Source: Algimonas arctica (lineage in GTDB: Bacteria > Pseudomonadota > Alphaproteobacteria > Caulobacterales > Maricaulaceae). Taken from it: DNA of 64,000 nt. Location: NCBI RefSeq assembly GCF_014652695.1, contig NZ_BMZH01000009.1:334-64333 (forward strand), in the 5' to 3' direction. The position numbers and the translations under genes were made by a program. The notes beneath the pieces were generated by a model that was not told where the DNA came from, searched no databases, and was given only the letters and a program-made list of their open reading frames with translations. Positions 51,505 to 59,118 of this stretch are shown here, in pieces (positions within the stretch are counted from its first letter, which is position 1; each line of letters opens with the position of its first letter).

Positions 51505-51918
51505 TTATCCTGCGGGCGTCGCGCTGATCTCACTGCCGTTGTCTAAGGGTGGCTGCGGGAGGCGCTGCTTGTAGACACGGCGGACGTCTTCTGAGTCGAG
51601 GAGGCCGAGGTTTGCCCTGCGAAAGTCTAACCGATCACTGTTCAGGTGCTTAATCTGGTTGTGAGGCGGCTCACCCATAATGAGGCGGCTAAGTTGTGTG
51701 ACACCAACACCGGGAATATTAACTCGAACGTATTCGGTGCCACCGCCGCCGCGGTTGACGAACCAAGGTAGCTTCGTGACATCGATGATGCGCTGTTGGA
51801 GGTGGTAGAAGTCTACGCGGTCTATGATGGCCCAACGGTCCGAGCGGTTACTGATTGGGACGTAGACGTTTGGTCCGGTGAAGTAAGGTGTGCGATTTGT
51901 CTTATATGATTTAGTCAT
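51505..51918 (-). CDS. HNH_3-like protein, partly degenerate
   Basis: A 137-residue protein. The C-terminal part shows the phage HNH_3 layout YVRVNIPGVGVTQLSRLIMGEPPHNQIKHLNSDRLDFRRANLGLLDSEDVRR: the DH of the canonical VDHxNGD is KH, and the usual upstream HR is SR, so nuclease activity is doubtful. ATG at 51918 (MTKSYKTN) follows AAAGG at 8-nt spacing and is chosen over an upstream start at 51978. It may be a former homing endonuclease or a DNA-binding protein of the element. Confidence 0.65.
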   Translation of the reverse strand: MTKSYKTNRTPYFTGPNVYVPISNRSDRWAIIDRVDFYHLQQRIIDVTKLPWFVNRGGGGTEYVRVNIPGVGVTQLSRLIMGEPPHNQIKHLNSDRLDFRRANLGLLDSEDVRRVYKQRLPQPPLDNGSEISATPAG

Positions 51919-51978
51919 TTTCATTGCCTTTTGGCATGTCACCATCGGGCAGGGGCAAAGGTCCGGCGAAGAACGCAC

Positions 51979-52311
51979 GGAGCCGCCTGCTAGAGGAGCT
52001 GCGGTAAGATTGAAGATTGAGGGTGCTAGTGAACTTCACTGGCGCGATGGTCGAAGGTCTCTGTTGAGTCCCTTCATCGACAAGCGGCTGACCCTAGAGG
52101 CCTGCCGGTGTCGTCTTGGCTTGTCCTGCGGACAGAGGCCTAGGTAGTCGGTCCGCCTCTGGGGGCTTGGTTCGACTGTGGAGTTTTCAGCGCTGCGACG
52201 CTGGAGGTAATGAGGTGATGATTATCACACATGACCTGATTGCCGTTGAACGGCGGTCGTCTCGAAGACGTCTGGCGGTTGCCAATTGCGGTTGCATCCT
52301 AAGGTGTAACC
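51979..52311. other. 333-bp interval in the element, no gene supported
   Basis: Only short frames without family features are present. A perfect 7-bp dyad CTAAGGT/ACCTTAG (52299-52305 with 52309-52315) lies at its right end. Confidence 0.45.
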
Positions 52312-52661
52312 TTAGTGGACTGCCGTGGCTGTGCATGCGGCGATGCTTGGGTCGTTGGTGGCGTTAGGTGTGAAGGCGTCTCGGCTTGAGGTTCGGCTGG
52401 GGATTAGAACCACGACACATAGCAACAGCAAGCCTAAGAGGCCCCTGCGGTAGGACCGTAGGGTATCCATAGTGTATGCCTTTGTTGGTGAGTGTGAGGG
52501 GAATGACTGTGATGGTTGTTCACTGTCGTTGTCTGGTGGTGTGACCACTGTCCCCTACCTAGGAGTTACCTAAGAGGGGATGTGTGGGGGTGGTATCTGT
52601 AATCATACCACTGCGGGTATCTGGCGGAGCTACTGCAGTCTCCCTCCTAAGGTAACCTAGG
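52299..52661. repeat. Recurrent CCTAAGGT-type dyads
   Basis: Three related sites: CTAAGGT/ACCTTAG with 3-bp spacer (52299-52315), CCTAGG...ACCTAAG (52558-52574, imperfect) and CCTAAGGTAACCTAGG (52646-52661) followed by TCCTAAG. A further inverted pair GTGGTAT/ATACCAC occurs at 52590-52596 with 52605-52611. They flank the start regions of the two neighbouring minus-strand genes and may be operator sites. Confidence 0.4.
52312..52470 (-). CDS. Small 52-residue membrane or secreted protein
   Basis: From ATG 52470 (after AAAGG at 8 nt) the frame encodes a basic start MDTLRSYRRGLLG, a hydrophobic helix LLLLCVVVLIPS and a polar tail ending TATAVH. It could be a signal-anchored or secreted peptide. 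An upstream start at 52548 would add a Ser/Pro-rich leader and is less likely. Function unknown. Confidence 0.5.
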   Translation of the reverse strand: MDTLRSYRRGLLGLLLLCVVVLIPSRTSSRDAFTPNATNDPSIAACTATAVH

Positions 52662-52680
52662 TGTATCCTAAGTATAAACC

Positions 52681-52697
52681 GGGGGGGGGGCGGGGGG
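52681..52697 (+). repeat. Poly-G tract (ten G, C, six G)
   Basis: A run of ten G followed by C and six G lies between the 52740 gene and the 52470 gene. Such tracts are prone to slippage and could also form a G-quadruplex. Confidence 0.6.
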
Positions 52698-52739
52698 AGT
52701 TCTCCTGTAATAGGAGGGGAAAAGGATTTTGGCTCCATA

Positions 52740-53081
52740 TTAGCCGATAAACGATGTCTTGCGTTTCTTCGGTTTGAAGGTCTTTGAAATCTGTCCAGCG
52801 AGGTGTTTCGCCATGCGCTTCTTGTGATCTCGGTCGTCCTTACGCTTCCGAGCGGCGTCCACGGATTGACCCATGGCGTCCACCCAGTAACTCACGGCAC
52901 CTTCGAGGGAGTCGAGCCTGCCTTCATAGCCGTTGGCTATCTTGCGATGCGCCTGTCTGCATGTTTGATGATGATGGATTGAATGTGATGGTGTTGGTTC
53001 AACCTCCGTCACCTGCGGGATGTCCTGAGGGTCAGCAGCGGGAACCAGCGTTCCCTCGGTGTTGAGACTAACGTCAGGCAA
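52740..53081 (-). CDS. Small basic protein of the element, unknown function
   Basis: A 113-residue frame apparently beginning with TTG at 53081. The C-terminal part is helical and strongly basic (RLDSLEGAVSYWVDAMGQSVDAARKRKDDRDHKKRMAKHLAGQISKTFKPKKRK), suggesting nucleic-acid binding. The N-terminal half is Pro/His-rich. No family recognised. The start is uncertain; a shorter form from an internal codon is possible. Confidence 0.45.
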   Translation of the reverse strand: MPDVSLNTEGTLVPAADPQDIPQVTEVEPTPSHSIHHHQTCRQAHRKIANGYEGRLDSLEGAVSYWVDAMGQSVDAARKRKDDRDHKKRMAKHLAGQISKTFKPKKRKTSFIG

Positions 53082-53434
53082 CCTAGGGGCACATCACGGC
53101 CCTATAAGAGCTGTAGAGAGCGTTAGTCTAAAACGATGTGGGGTTACTCATTTATACGCTTCTATCGCCCTCTGCGGTCAAACTAGAGCGATTTATGATT
53201 CATGGGGCGAATATGGGGGTTGCCCGCCAGTTCTTATAGAGCGGTGGCGTATAGTGCGAATTCGATGCGGCTTAAAACGCCCAAAGAAGGCCGTTGTTAA
53301 TGTTTTCAATCTGCCTTGTTTTCCGCTCCATTTTGGACGCACTGAAAAAAGGAAGTCCATCCCATTAGCAGACGTTAGACACTCCTCAGTACGGATGATA
53401 CCACTGCCTAAAAAGTCAGGGGCACATCAAAGTT
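53082..53434. other. 353-bp interval upstream of the small basic protein, no gene supported
   Basis: A plus-strand frame (53059-53442) is open but shows no protein-like features and overlaps both neighbours. No hairpin or promoter could be assigned. Confidence 0.4.
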
Positions 53435-54664
53435 TTATCTGATCAAGCGAGCTTCTTGGGTCGTATTCTTATAAAACCCCTGAGGAATCGGGACCGAGGT
53501 TGCGTCTGGATCAATTCTAATATTGAGGCTGCTCCCGCCTGTATACTTAATCACATTGGCGACATAGGCGGTGAACGGCGAGGGCGTGGCAACCGATCCG
53601 CCGCCTGATATTAGTAATGTTTGCTTCGGAAAGTAAAATGCGCCTTCATAGCGAACGTCTCCACCACCGGAAATCACGCTTTTATCATCTTTAAGCGCGT
53701 TGGGATCGAGATAAACAACAAAACCGGCCAACGGTCCGTTCTTTGACGCAGAGAAATCGTAAGCACCGCCCCCACTCCAGACGATGCCGGCCTCTTCCGC
53801 CGTGCCTGTTAGGAAAAAGGTGACGCCGTCACCCTGCAATGTCGCGCCACCCGTGGACTCAAATGTGCCGTTTTTGATGATGTAGAGGCCGGGCATAAAT
53901 GTAAATGTATTGTTCGAGACGCGCATGCCTCCACAGTAGACCCCTGGGTAAAGGGTCGTATCGCTGTTTTCATTGAAGTCCACGTGATTGCATGCGCCGA
54001 CAACTGGTTTCGTGGCTGACGCAAATGGATCGTCGATAGGTTCGCAATCGACAGTCGGTTGGGGCGACATGTTGCTTAAGCCTTGTTCAACTCCACCAAC
54101 AATACAATTTTCGGAACTATTAAGGGTTGATCCCCCCGATAAGACGACGGCCTTGGTGTTGCCTGAGTTAACCTGAACGGAGCATTGGTTTGCGTTTAAC
54201 GTTGTGCCGCCGCTTGCTAGCAATGTTTTCTTTTCAAACAGGTCAAGAGCAATAACGCACATGGCGTTACCGCCCGAACTAGAAGACCTTTGAGCCATTG
54301 CAGAAACGCTGATTGTGTTTTTGGTCAGATCAGAGCGTCCAAGCAGAGCATTATCAATCGTGCAGGACGCGTTGGCCGTCACCATGTCTCCCTCGAAAAA
54401 GAAGTCGGCTTCATCAACGCATAGTTTCTTGGTATTTTGTGTCAGAAATAGATTCCCCATCAAAGCGCGTTCGTCTTCGGTCTTATTGTCGATGGCGGCA
54501 GCAGTAAGGACGGCTCCGTCGAGAGCATCTTGAAGATTAGATTTATGTGATGTCAGTTGAGCGAAATCAATCGCGGCTCCTATGCCGATTAAAATCGGAA
54601 TGGCTGCAATTGAAACGATTAATGCGACGTTTCCATCGCAATTCTGTAAGAATTTTCTTAACAT
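53435..54664 (-). CDS. TadE/TadG-like pilus or surface protein (cargo)
   Basis: A 409-residue protein. The N-terminus MLRKFLQNCDGNVALIVSIAAIPILIGIGAAIDFAQ is the TadG-type prepilin-like membrane segment, followed by a helical SHKSNLQDALDGAVLTAAAI. The rest is Gly/Ser/Thr-rich with repeated SGGxTLN/SGGG motifs (LLASGGTTLNANQC, VLSGGSTLNSSENC, VWSGGGAYDF, LLISGGGSVATP) that suggest a right-handed beta-helix, and has several cysteines. Tad pili attach cells to surfaces. Its presence inside a tRNA island, without other tad genes here, is unusual; other alphaproteobacterial TadG homologues carry a similar beta-helix-like domain. Confidence 0.75.
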   Translation of the reverse strand: MLRKFLQNCDGNVALIVSIAAIPILIGIGAAIDFAQLTSHKSNLQDALDGAVLTAAAIDNKTEDERALMGNLFLTQNTKKLCVDEADFFFEGDMVTANASCTIDNALLGRSDLTKNTISVSAMAQRSSSSGGNAMCVIALDLFEKKTLLASGGTTLNANQCSVQVNSGNTKAVVLSGGSTLNSSENCIVGGVEQGLSNMSPQPTVDCEPIDDPFASATKPVVGACNHVDFNENSDTTLYPGVYCGGMRVSNNTFTFMPGLYIIKNGTFESTGGATLQGDGVTFFLTGTAEEAGIVWSGGGAYDFSASKNGPLAGFVVYLDPNALKDDKSVISGGGDVRYEGAFYFPKQTLLISGGGSVATPSPFTAYVANVIKYTGGSSLNIRIDPDATSVPIPQGFYKNTTQEARLIR

Positions 54665-54748
54665 TGTCTAGTCACCGGAAAGTGTTTTGAGCCCGAACTT
54701 TATCGAAAAACCATTTAAACCAAGCTAGTTTTCATGTTTAAATTTAGG

Positions 54749-54913
54749 TTAAGCTCGTGGTGCTATCGAAGTGGTCGTCCTTTGATTTTTAGGTATTACT
54801 GTTTCCACGTCGAGGGGTTCACAGCTCTCAGGCAAGATATTCCATTTTCTTAAATCAGCGCCAATGAGATAGATTGGTGTCTGTGCTAAACGCGAGTTTT
54901 TGTTCATCTTCAT
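54749..54913 (-). CDS. Doubtful 54-residue open frame upstream of the TadG-like gene
   Basis: From ATG 54913 the frame encodes MKMNKNSRLAQTPIYLIGADLRKWNILPESCEPLDVETVIPKNQRTTTSIAPRA-type residues with reasonable composition but no signal, helix-rich domain or family match. It abuts the IS3 remnant. It could be a cut gene or non-coding. Confidence 0.25.
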   Translation of the reverse strand: MKMNKNSRLAQTPIYLIGADLRKWNILPESCEPLDVETVIPKNQRTTTSIAPRA

Positions 54914-54926
54914 ACTAACGGGGTGA

Positions 54927-55020
54927 AGCATGAGACAGAATAAAACAACGTCCGGAGAGCGGACGATCAAAGACATCCACCGTAAGACGTGAAAACAATG
55001 CTGGGCAAGGTAAAGGATCT
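54927..55020 (+). pseudogene. IS3-family OrfA transposase remnant
   Basis: MRQNKTTSGERTIKDIHRKT, then after an in-frame stop KQCWAR and RI after another stop, follows the start of IS3-type OrfA proteins (RTIKDIxRKTRKQYSAEEKIRIVLEG). Three stops within 30 codons show it is dead. No OrfB or inverted repeats were found nearby. Confidence 0.7.
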
Positions 55021-55028
55021 GAGCGGCT

Positions 55029-55057
55029 TAAAATCGCCTCATCTAAGCCACTGGCGC
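55029..55057 (+). repeat. Direct-repeat copy A around the 55158 gene
   Basis: The 13-mer TAAAATCGCCTCA (55029-55041) followed by TAAG, CACT and GC at matching spacing recurs at 55745-55773 in the same orientation, with six mismatches in 29 bp. The pair brackets the lipoprotein gene. Confidence 0.5.
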
Positions 55058-55157
55058 GAGAGGCCGTTGTCGCTCAAAGAAGGACGCTCGCTGATTACCG
55101 TCAAAACCGAGAAGTGGGCGTTAGACAAATGATAATTTTTTTGCATATAAGCGTTAC

Positions 55158-55676
55158 ATGATGATATTTAGATTTCTTTTTTTAATAAGCGGAATTTTCT
55201 CGATAGCCGCCTGTGAACCAAAAATGATTAAGCAATCTTCTACAGCATCAGCCACAAAAGTTGATCTTTCAGATGTGCCTGAAAGCGTAATTGGTGTCGT
55301 TATGGACAGGCCAGGAGGGTTTAAAATCAAATATGTTTTGAGGAAAAATCACGAAGGACAAGTTTACTACGACGTAGGAGGTGCATACCCAGACGGACTC
55401 CAAGTGGAGGTTGATGTTCTGCTGACAGAAAGTGGCCCTAAAATCCTCCAAGAACAGACTGATATTGACTGGGTGCATGTCCCATCAGTGGTTAGTGAGG
55501 CTGTTAAAAAGGAGAATGCAGGTAATATTGAAATCGTTCGGGTGGTGGCGAACATTCAACCAGATGGATACACAATTATCTTTGAATTCTTCGCGGATGA
55601 ACGCCCCTTGCATCCTCGGTTTAAAGTGAGTTTGAGCGACACAAATGAGGTTGTTATGCTTCCTTCCCAACTTTGA
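55158..55676 (+). CDS. AT-rich hypothetical lipoprotein
   Basis: A 172-residue protein with a lipoprotein signal (MMIFRFLFLISGIFSIAACEPK, lipobox IAAC). The mature part is beta-rich with VYYDVGGAYPDGLQVEVDVLLTESGPKILQEQTDIDW, reminiscent of PepSY-like or DUF-type peptide-binding repeats, but no named family is assured. It is markedly AT-rich compared with the core genome. Flanked by the TAAAATCGCCTCA repeats and between IS remnants, it looks like a late arrival. Confidence 0.65.
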   Translation: MMIFRFLFLISGIFSIAACEPKMIKQSSTASATKVDLSDVPESVIGVVMDRPGGFKIKYVLRKNHEGQVYYDVGGAYPDGLQVEVDVLLTESGPKILQEQTDIDWVHVPSVVSEAVKKENAGNIEIVRVVANIQPDGYTIIFEFFADERPLHPRFKVSLSDTNEVVMLPSQL

Positions 55677-55744
55677 CTAAGTCCAATCATGTGGGAGAAT
55701 GAAGTTGTCCGCTTCGTATCGTAGCAGATATTATACGAGCGTCC

Positions 55745-55773
55745 TAAAATCGCCTCAGGTAAGACACTCGCAC
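55745..55773 (+). repeat. Direct-repeat copy B around the 55158 gene
   Basis: Second copy of the 13-mer TAAAATCGCCTCA (55745-55757) and its diverged extension; see copy A at 55029. The copies are 716 bp apart. Confidence 0.5.
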
Positions 55774-55805
55774 ATTAGAAAATACGGGCGTTTTTGTGAC
55801 AGACC

Positions 55806-56030
55806 TTAATAGCTACGAGACAAAAACGGTCGCTTTTGACGTAACCGTTTAACGTTCCCCAACATAGTTCCACGGCAGCAGCATACCGAGGATAATCGCG
55901 CCATCTGCGCACCGTGTTGGCGTTGATGTCGTGACACAGCGGATGCCGATGTTCCGACAGTTCCAGTCTGCGCGACAACCTTCCGCTTGAAATCCGCGCT
56001 AAACTGACGCCGAACCTTCCGCTTGCCCAT
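55806..56030 (-). pseudogene. IS66-type OrfA (TnpA) remnant with a frameshift
   Basis: One frame gives KRKVRRQFSADFKRKVVAQTGTVGTSASAVSRH, and an overlapping frame continues CHDINANTVRRWRDYPRYAAAVEL. Joined, they make the HTH of IS66 OrfA (FKRRVVAETLEPGASVSAVARRHDINANxVFRWRRDPRY). The frameshift, altered residues and absence of OrfB show a dead copy. Confidence 0.7.
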
Positions 56031-56412
56031 AAAACAATTCCTTCGATTGCGACTACGACTGTTGAGTGGGAACTATTGCAGGACCGCATCGGGACCGTAA
56101 GGCGGGGTTCGCCAAACGCTTACGTTTCAACCTTGGTAAACCTGAGCTCTCTACGGTCCATCTTTCGGTTCAGTCGAGCGTGCTCTCTCGCAATAGCCTT
56201 CAAGCATCTTTCAGGAGGTTGAGCGGCGATCATCACACGATCTATAATGGTCGATGTGATCTCTCGAGGAAGGTTTGAGAAGCGCTTGAAGGACACGACG
56301 GAGTTCTGTTGGTTGTTGTGCTGGATAATCCCGGCGAGGGAATGGGGTTGCCTGAGTGGGCTTAAGGTGGATCGCGGGGACGGCGGTGGTCTGCGGTTGG
56401 TCTGGACCTGCC
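56031..56412. other. 382-bp interval between the IS66 remnant and a small membrane gene
   Basis: No supported gene. Plus- and minus-strand frames here (for example 56211-56510 and 56247-56525) overlap the small membrane protein gene and lack protein-like features. Confidence 0.4.
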
Positions 56413-56595
56413 TCAGTTCTTGTATCGCGGGCCTTCGTCTTGGTAATCCGAAGATGGACTGGGGCCGCTCCAGCCGAAGGTGTTTCCCGCGAGCACGAAA
56501 GCCCCAACAAGCAACGCGATGCTGACGATGGTTAGAATTAACATGTTTTTGTCGCTGTGGTGTCTATTATCATTCTTATCGGGGCGTTTCGACAT
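56413..56595 (-). CDS. Small single-helix membrane protein
   Basis: A 60-residue protein from ATG 56595 (after AAGGA): a His/Asp/Lys-rich N-terminus (MSKRPDKNDNRHHSDKN), a transmembrane helix (MLILTIVSIALLVGAFVLAG) and a short polar tail (SDYQDEGPRYKN). It lies just downstream of the integrase, in the same direction. Similar small proteins occur in many islands; function unknown. Confidence 0.55.
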   Translation of the reverse strand: MSKRPDKNDNRHHSDKNMLILTIVSIALLVGAFVLAGNTFGWSGPSPSSDYQDEGPRYKN

Positions 56596-56622
56596 TGAGA
56601 GTTCCTTGGCTATTGATTTGGC

Positions 56623-57957
56623 TTAGGTGGCTGGTTTGGCGTGCAGTGGGACCACAGTGGGTGCGGCCTTCTCTTGGGGTGTGTTCGAGATAGTTGACCC
56701 AACCGCGTTCATTGCTTTGATCAAATCGCTATCGTCTGCCTCATCAAAATAGAGCATTGTGGTGGAGATATCGGCATGGTCGAGAACCTGCCTAGCGACG
56801 TGAACAGGAACGCCATTGCGGGCCATTTCAGTTGCTGCATACTTCCGCAGTGAGTGCCAGTTGGCGCTTGGTAGGCCCACCTCAGTGAGGATGTCTCGCC
56901 ACCATCGGCGCGGCTTGCCTATCGGCTTCCCTCCGCTCGGATCATTTGGTGATGGGAATACGTATCCATTGAGCCGCTCGACGTTCCCACGGGTCCGCCA
57001 TTGACTGAGGTTGCCCCAAAGCCTTTCGGTTAGTGGGAGAACATGTTCACGCCCGCTTTTCATAAACTCTTTGGGGACTGTGATGGTGGCGCTACGGTCA
57101 CTCTCGGGGCCGCGCAGCCACTCCCAGCGACAAACGAGAGTTGGCATTTGGCGAAGGCCCGTGGACGCTGCGAAGTCCACTAGGAGGCCGTAGAGCCTGC
57201 GCTTCTCGTAAGCTAACTCTAGTATCCTACCGAGTTCGCCTTGGGTTGGGATGGCAGACTTGACCGTGTCCTTCTTGGCCTTATGGCCTCGAACGGCTTT
57301 GCTCGCCCCCGCGCATGGATTGCTGGCGAACACGCCACGTTCCATTCCTTCCCGCATGATGTTTGAGAGCAAGGCGAGGTGCTTGTCTGCGCTCCTCCCT
57401 CGTTTCTCAATATCGCGGTAGAACGTCTTCACGTCTTGCGCGGTGATGGTTGCGGCTACCGTGGAGCCGAAGGGCTCTTGCAAGTGGATGCGCCAGATAC
57501 TCTCGGCCTCCGCAGGGGCGCGCTCTGAGAGTGTCGATAGCGCTCCATTCGGTTGACGGTAGTAGTCCCAAAGGTCTGAGACGGTGAGCGCTTCGCCTTG
57601 TTCCTTTAGCCTGAGGGCTTCGGCTGCGTTTTCGGCGCGCACGGCCTCTAGCTTCGCTGCCTTAGGGTCGATACCTCTTGCGGCCTGTTCTGCACACGTC
57701 TTTGCTAGGCTGCGAATTCGTTTAAGGTCGTCATTGCACGGGCGTCCCTTCACGGCGGTCTTAAGGTGTCCTAGCGAGATGCTGCATTTGGGTGACTGCC
57801 CTGCGGCGTTGGTCTTAACCCGCCCGCACCAGCGCCAAGTCCTTGTCCCAGCCTTAGTGATCCGCAGTTCAAGCCCCTGCTCGCCCGCAAACGTATAATC
57901 GCCAACGTCTTTCAACCGATGGATGGTGGCTGTGTTGCAGCTATCTTGTCTTGGCAT
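56623..57957 (-). CDS. int: Tyrosine integrase of the tRNA-Arg element
   Basis: A 444-residue P4-type integrase. The N-terminal arm-binding/DUF4102-like domain has GDYTFAGEQGLELRITKAGTRTWRWCGRV, and the core-binding region AESIWRIHLQEPFGSTVAATIT. Catalytic residues: Arg in STGLRQMPTLVCRWEWL, His-x-x-Arg in WHSLRKYAATEMA, His in LDHADIS and Tyr in TTMLYFDE. ATG 57957 starts the family-typical MPRQDSC; the frame from 58038 would run through the repeated GTGGGGACC arm sites and is not used. It lies about 200 bp from the intact tRNA. Confidence 0.9.
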   Translation of the reverse strand: MPRQDSCNTATIHRLKDVGDYTFAGEQGLELRITKAGTRTWRWCGRVKTNAAGQSPKCSISLGHLKTAVKGRPCNDDLKRIRSLAKTCAEQAARGIDPKAAKLEAVRAENAAEALRLKEQGEALTVSDLWDYYRQPNGALSTLSERAPAEAESIWRIHLQEPFGSTVAATITAQDVKTFYRDIEKRGRSADKHLALLSNIMREGMERGVFASNPCAGASKAVRGHKAKKDTVKSAIPTQGELGRILELAYEKRRLYGLLVDFAASTGLRQMPTLVCRWEWLRGPESDRSATITVPKEFMKSGREHVLPLTERLWGNLSQWRTRGNVERLNGYVFPSPNDPSGGKPIGKPRRWWRDILTEVGLPSANWHSLRKYAATEMARNGVPVHVARQVLDHADISTTMLYFDEADDSDLIKAMNAVGSTISNTPQEKAAPTVVPLHAKPAT

Positions 57958-58016
57958 CGGCTCACGGTCCTTAACGAGTCGGCTGGTTATGTCGCGGGGT
58001 ATCTTTAGGGCTTCTC

Positions 58017-58056
58017 GTGGGGACCCTGTGGGGACCATCTAGCGCGTGTGGGGACC
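58017..58056 (+). promoter_or_regulatory. Three GTGGGGACC repeats at the integrase end, candidate arm sites
   Basis: Copies at 58017-58025, 58028-58036 and 58048-58056 (spacings 11 and 20 bp), all in the same orientation as the left-end pair. Their place in the integrase upstream region suggests both arm-site and autoregulatory use. Confidence 0.65.
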
Positions 58057-58158
58057 CGATGCAAGTGGGGTGATGGTGGGGTTGAAGAAACAAACAGACG
58101 TTGAAGGGTCCGTAAACACCGTCTTTACTGGTATTTATAGGGTGTTGGGAGGGTGATG

Positions 58159-58208
58159 ATGGCGACCCCGGGTGGATTTGAACCACCGGCCCCCAGATTA
58201 GGAATCTG
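58159..58208. repeat. Right 50-bp attachment repeat
   Basis: Identical to 50751-50800 and overlapping the 3' part of the intact tRNA-Arg(CCT). It is the copy supplied by the element on integration. Confidence 0.93.
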
Positions 58209-58236
58209 GTGCTCTATCCGACTGAGCTACGGGATC
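58160..58236 (-). tRNA. tRNA-Arg(CCT), intact
   Basis: A complete 77-nt cloverleaf on the minus strand: acceptor GATCCCG with CGGGGTC, D arm TAGCTCAGTCGGATAGAGC, anticodon loop TTCCTAA (CCT, reading AGG), T arm with TTCAAATC, and encoded CCA. It is the integration target of the 7.4-kb element. No group I intron is present, although this gene carries one in some alphaproteobacteria. Confidence 0.96.
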
Positions 58237-58324
58237 GTGGGGCCTAGGTAGCGAAGCGGGCGCATATCGCCAAGCCGGATTTCCCAGATTCGACAGTCAT
58301 GCGCGCACAGCGTAAGATTGCGTC

Positions 58325-59113
58325 GTGGGATCACCCTATACCATAACGCGACGCGCCGGATTGATCGGGGCAGGGGCTCTGTCTTTGTCACTGACGGGCG
58401 GGTTACGCGCGAGTGAACGTGTTCTCGGCGAAGTCGATCGTGTGGCGACTGTGACGTCAGGTCATAGTCTGACGTTGAGTTCTGGTCTGAACGTGCGTTT
58501 GGCGGGCGTTGTTGCGCCGGGCCGGGTTGAGGCGTTCGGACACCAAGCGAGAGACGGGCTTCGCGCGCTTTTACAAGGCGCTCAGGTCCGCCTGTCCTAT
58601 GGCGGGGATCCGCGTGACCGCTATGATCGGGCGCTGGCGCATGTGCATACGCTGACTCCTGACGGGGGCGAGGATATGTGGGTGCAAGAGGCGATGGTTC
58701 GTTTGGGTTTGGCGCGGGTTTATACGTGGCCGGATGAGCAAATTGATGCGGATGCCCTTTATAAGGCGGAAGGCCTCGCGCGGGATCAGGCGCAGGGCCT
58801 ATGGACCGATCCGGCCTATGCTGTGCGCGGGCCGGAGCCAAATGCGCTGGCGCAATATGTCGACAGTTTGCAATTGGTTGAAGGCATCGTGACCAGTACG
58901 GCCGATGTTCGGGGGCGCGCCTATCTCAATTTCGGTGCGGATTACCGAACTGATTTTACCGTTGCTGTCGCGAAGAAACATCGCAAGCGGTTTAAGGTCG
59001 AGGACCCTGTGTCACTAGAGGGCGCACAGGTACGCGTGCGCGGCTGGGTCGAGCTGATCAACGGCCCGATGATTTGGGCCAGCCATCCTGCCCGGATCGA
59101 AGTCCTGAGCTAA
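58325..59113 (+). CDS. Secreted SNase-like (staphylococcal-nuclease-fold) protein
   Basis: A 262-residue protein starting with GTG. The N-terminus has a twin-arginine-like signal (TITRRAGLIGAGALSLSLTGG). An SNase domain follows (about 36-165): VRLAGVVAPGRVEAFGHQARDGLRALLQGAQVRLSYGGDPRDRYDRALAHV and MVRLGLARVYTWPD. Key Asp/Arg/Glu positions of Micrococcus nuclease are only partly recognisable. The C-terminal about 90 residues are an extra beta-rich domain. It likely acts outside the cytoplasm. Confidence 0.8.
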   Translation: MGSPYTITRRAGLIGAGALSLSLTGGLRASERVLGEVDRVATVTSGHSLTLSSGLNVRLAGVVAPGRVEAFGHQARDGLRALLQGAQVRLSYGGDPRDRYDRALAHVHTLTPDGGEDMWVQEAMVRLGLARVYTWPDEQIDADALYKAEGLARDQAQGLWTDPAYAVRGPEPNALAQYVDSLQLVEGIVTSTADVRGRAYLNFGADYRTDFTVAVAKKHRKRFKVEDPVSLEGAQVRVRGWVELINGPMIWASHPARIEVLS

Positions 59114-59118
59114 TTCCT

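Larger units (their letters stand above)
50751..58208. mobile_element. 7.4-kb integrative element in tRNA-Arg(CCT)
   Basis: Bounded by a perfect 50-bp direct repeat (50751-50800 and 58159-58208, offset 7408 bp). The right copy completes the intact tRNA-Arg and lies beside the integrase; the left copy is an isolated tRNA 3' half. Contents are a tyrosine integrase, an AlpA-like protein, a degenerate HNH_3 protein, a TadG-like protein, small proteins and IS remnants. No replication, packaging or conjugation gene was recognised, so it is a small satellite-like or non-autonomous island; whether it still excises is unknown. Confidence 0.88.

Noticed and set aside
52681-52697. Poly-G run as a CRISPR or simple tandem array
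   Set aside because: No spacer-repeat structure; only a homopolymer.
53059-53442. 127-residue plus-strand frame between element genes
   Set aside because: Poor composition, overlaps real genes on both sides, no start signal.
58160-58236. Group I intron in tRNA-Arg(CCT)
   Set aside because: The anticodon loop is uninterrupted.
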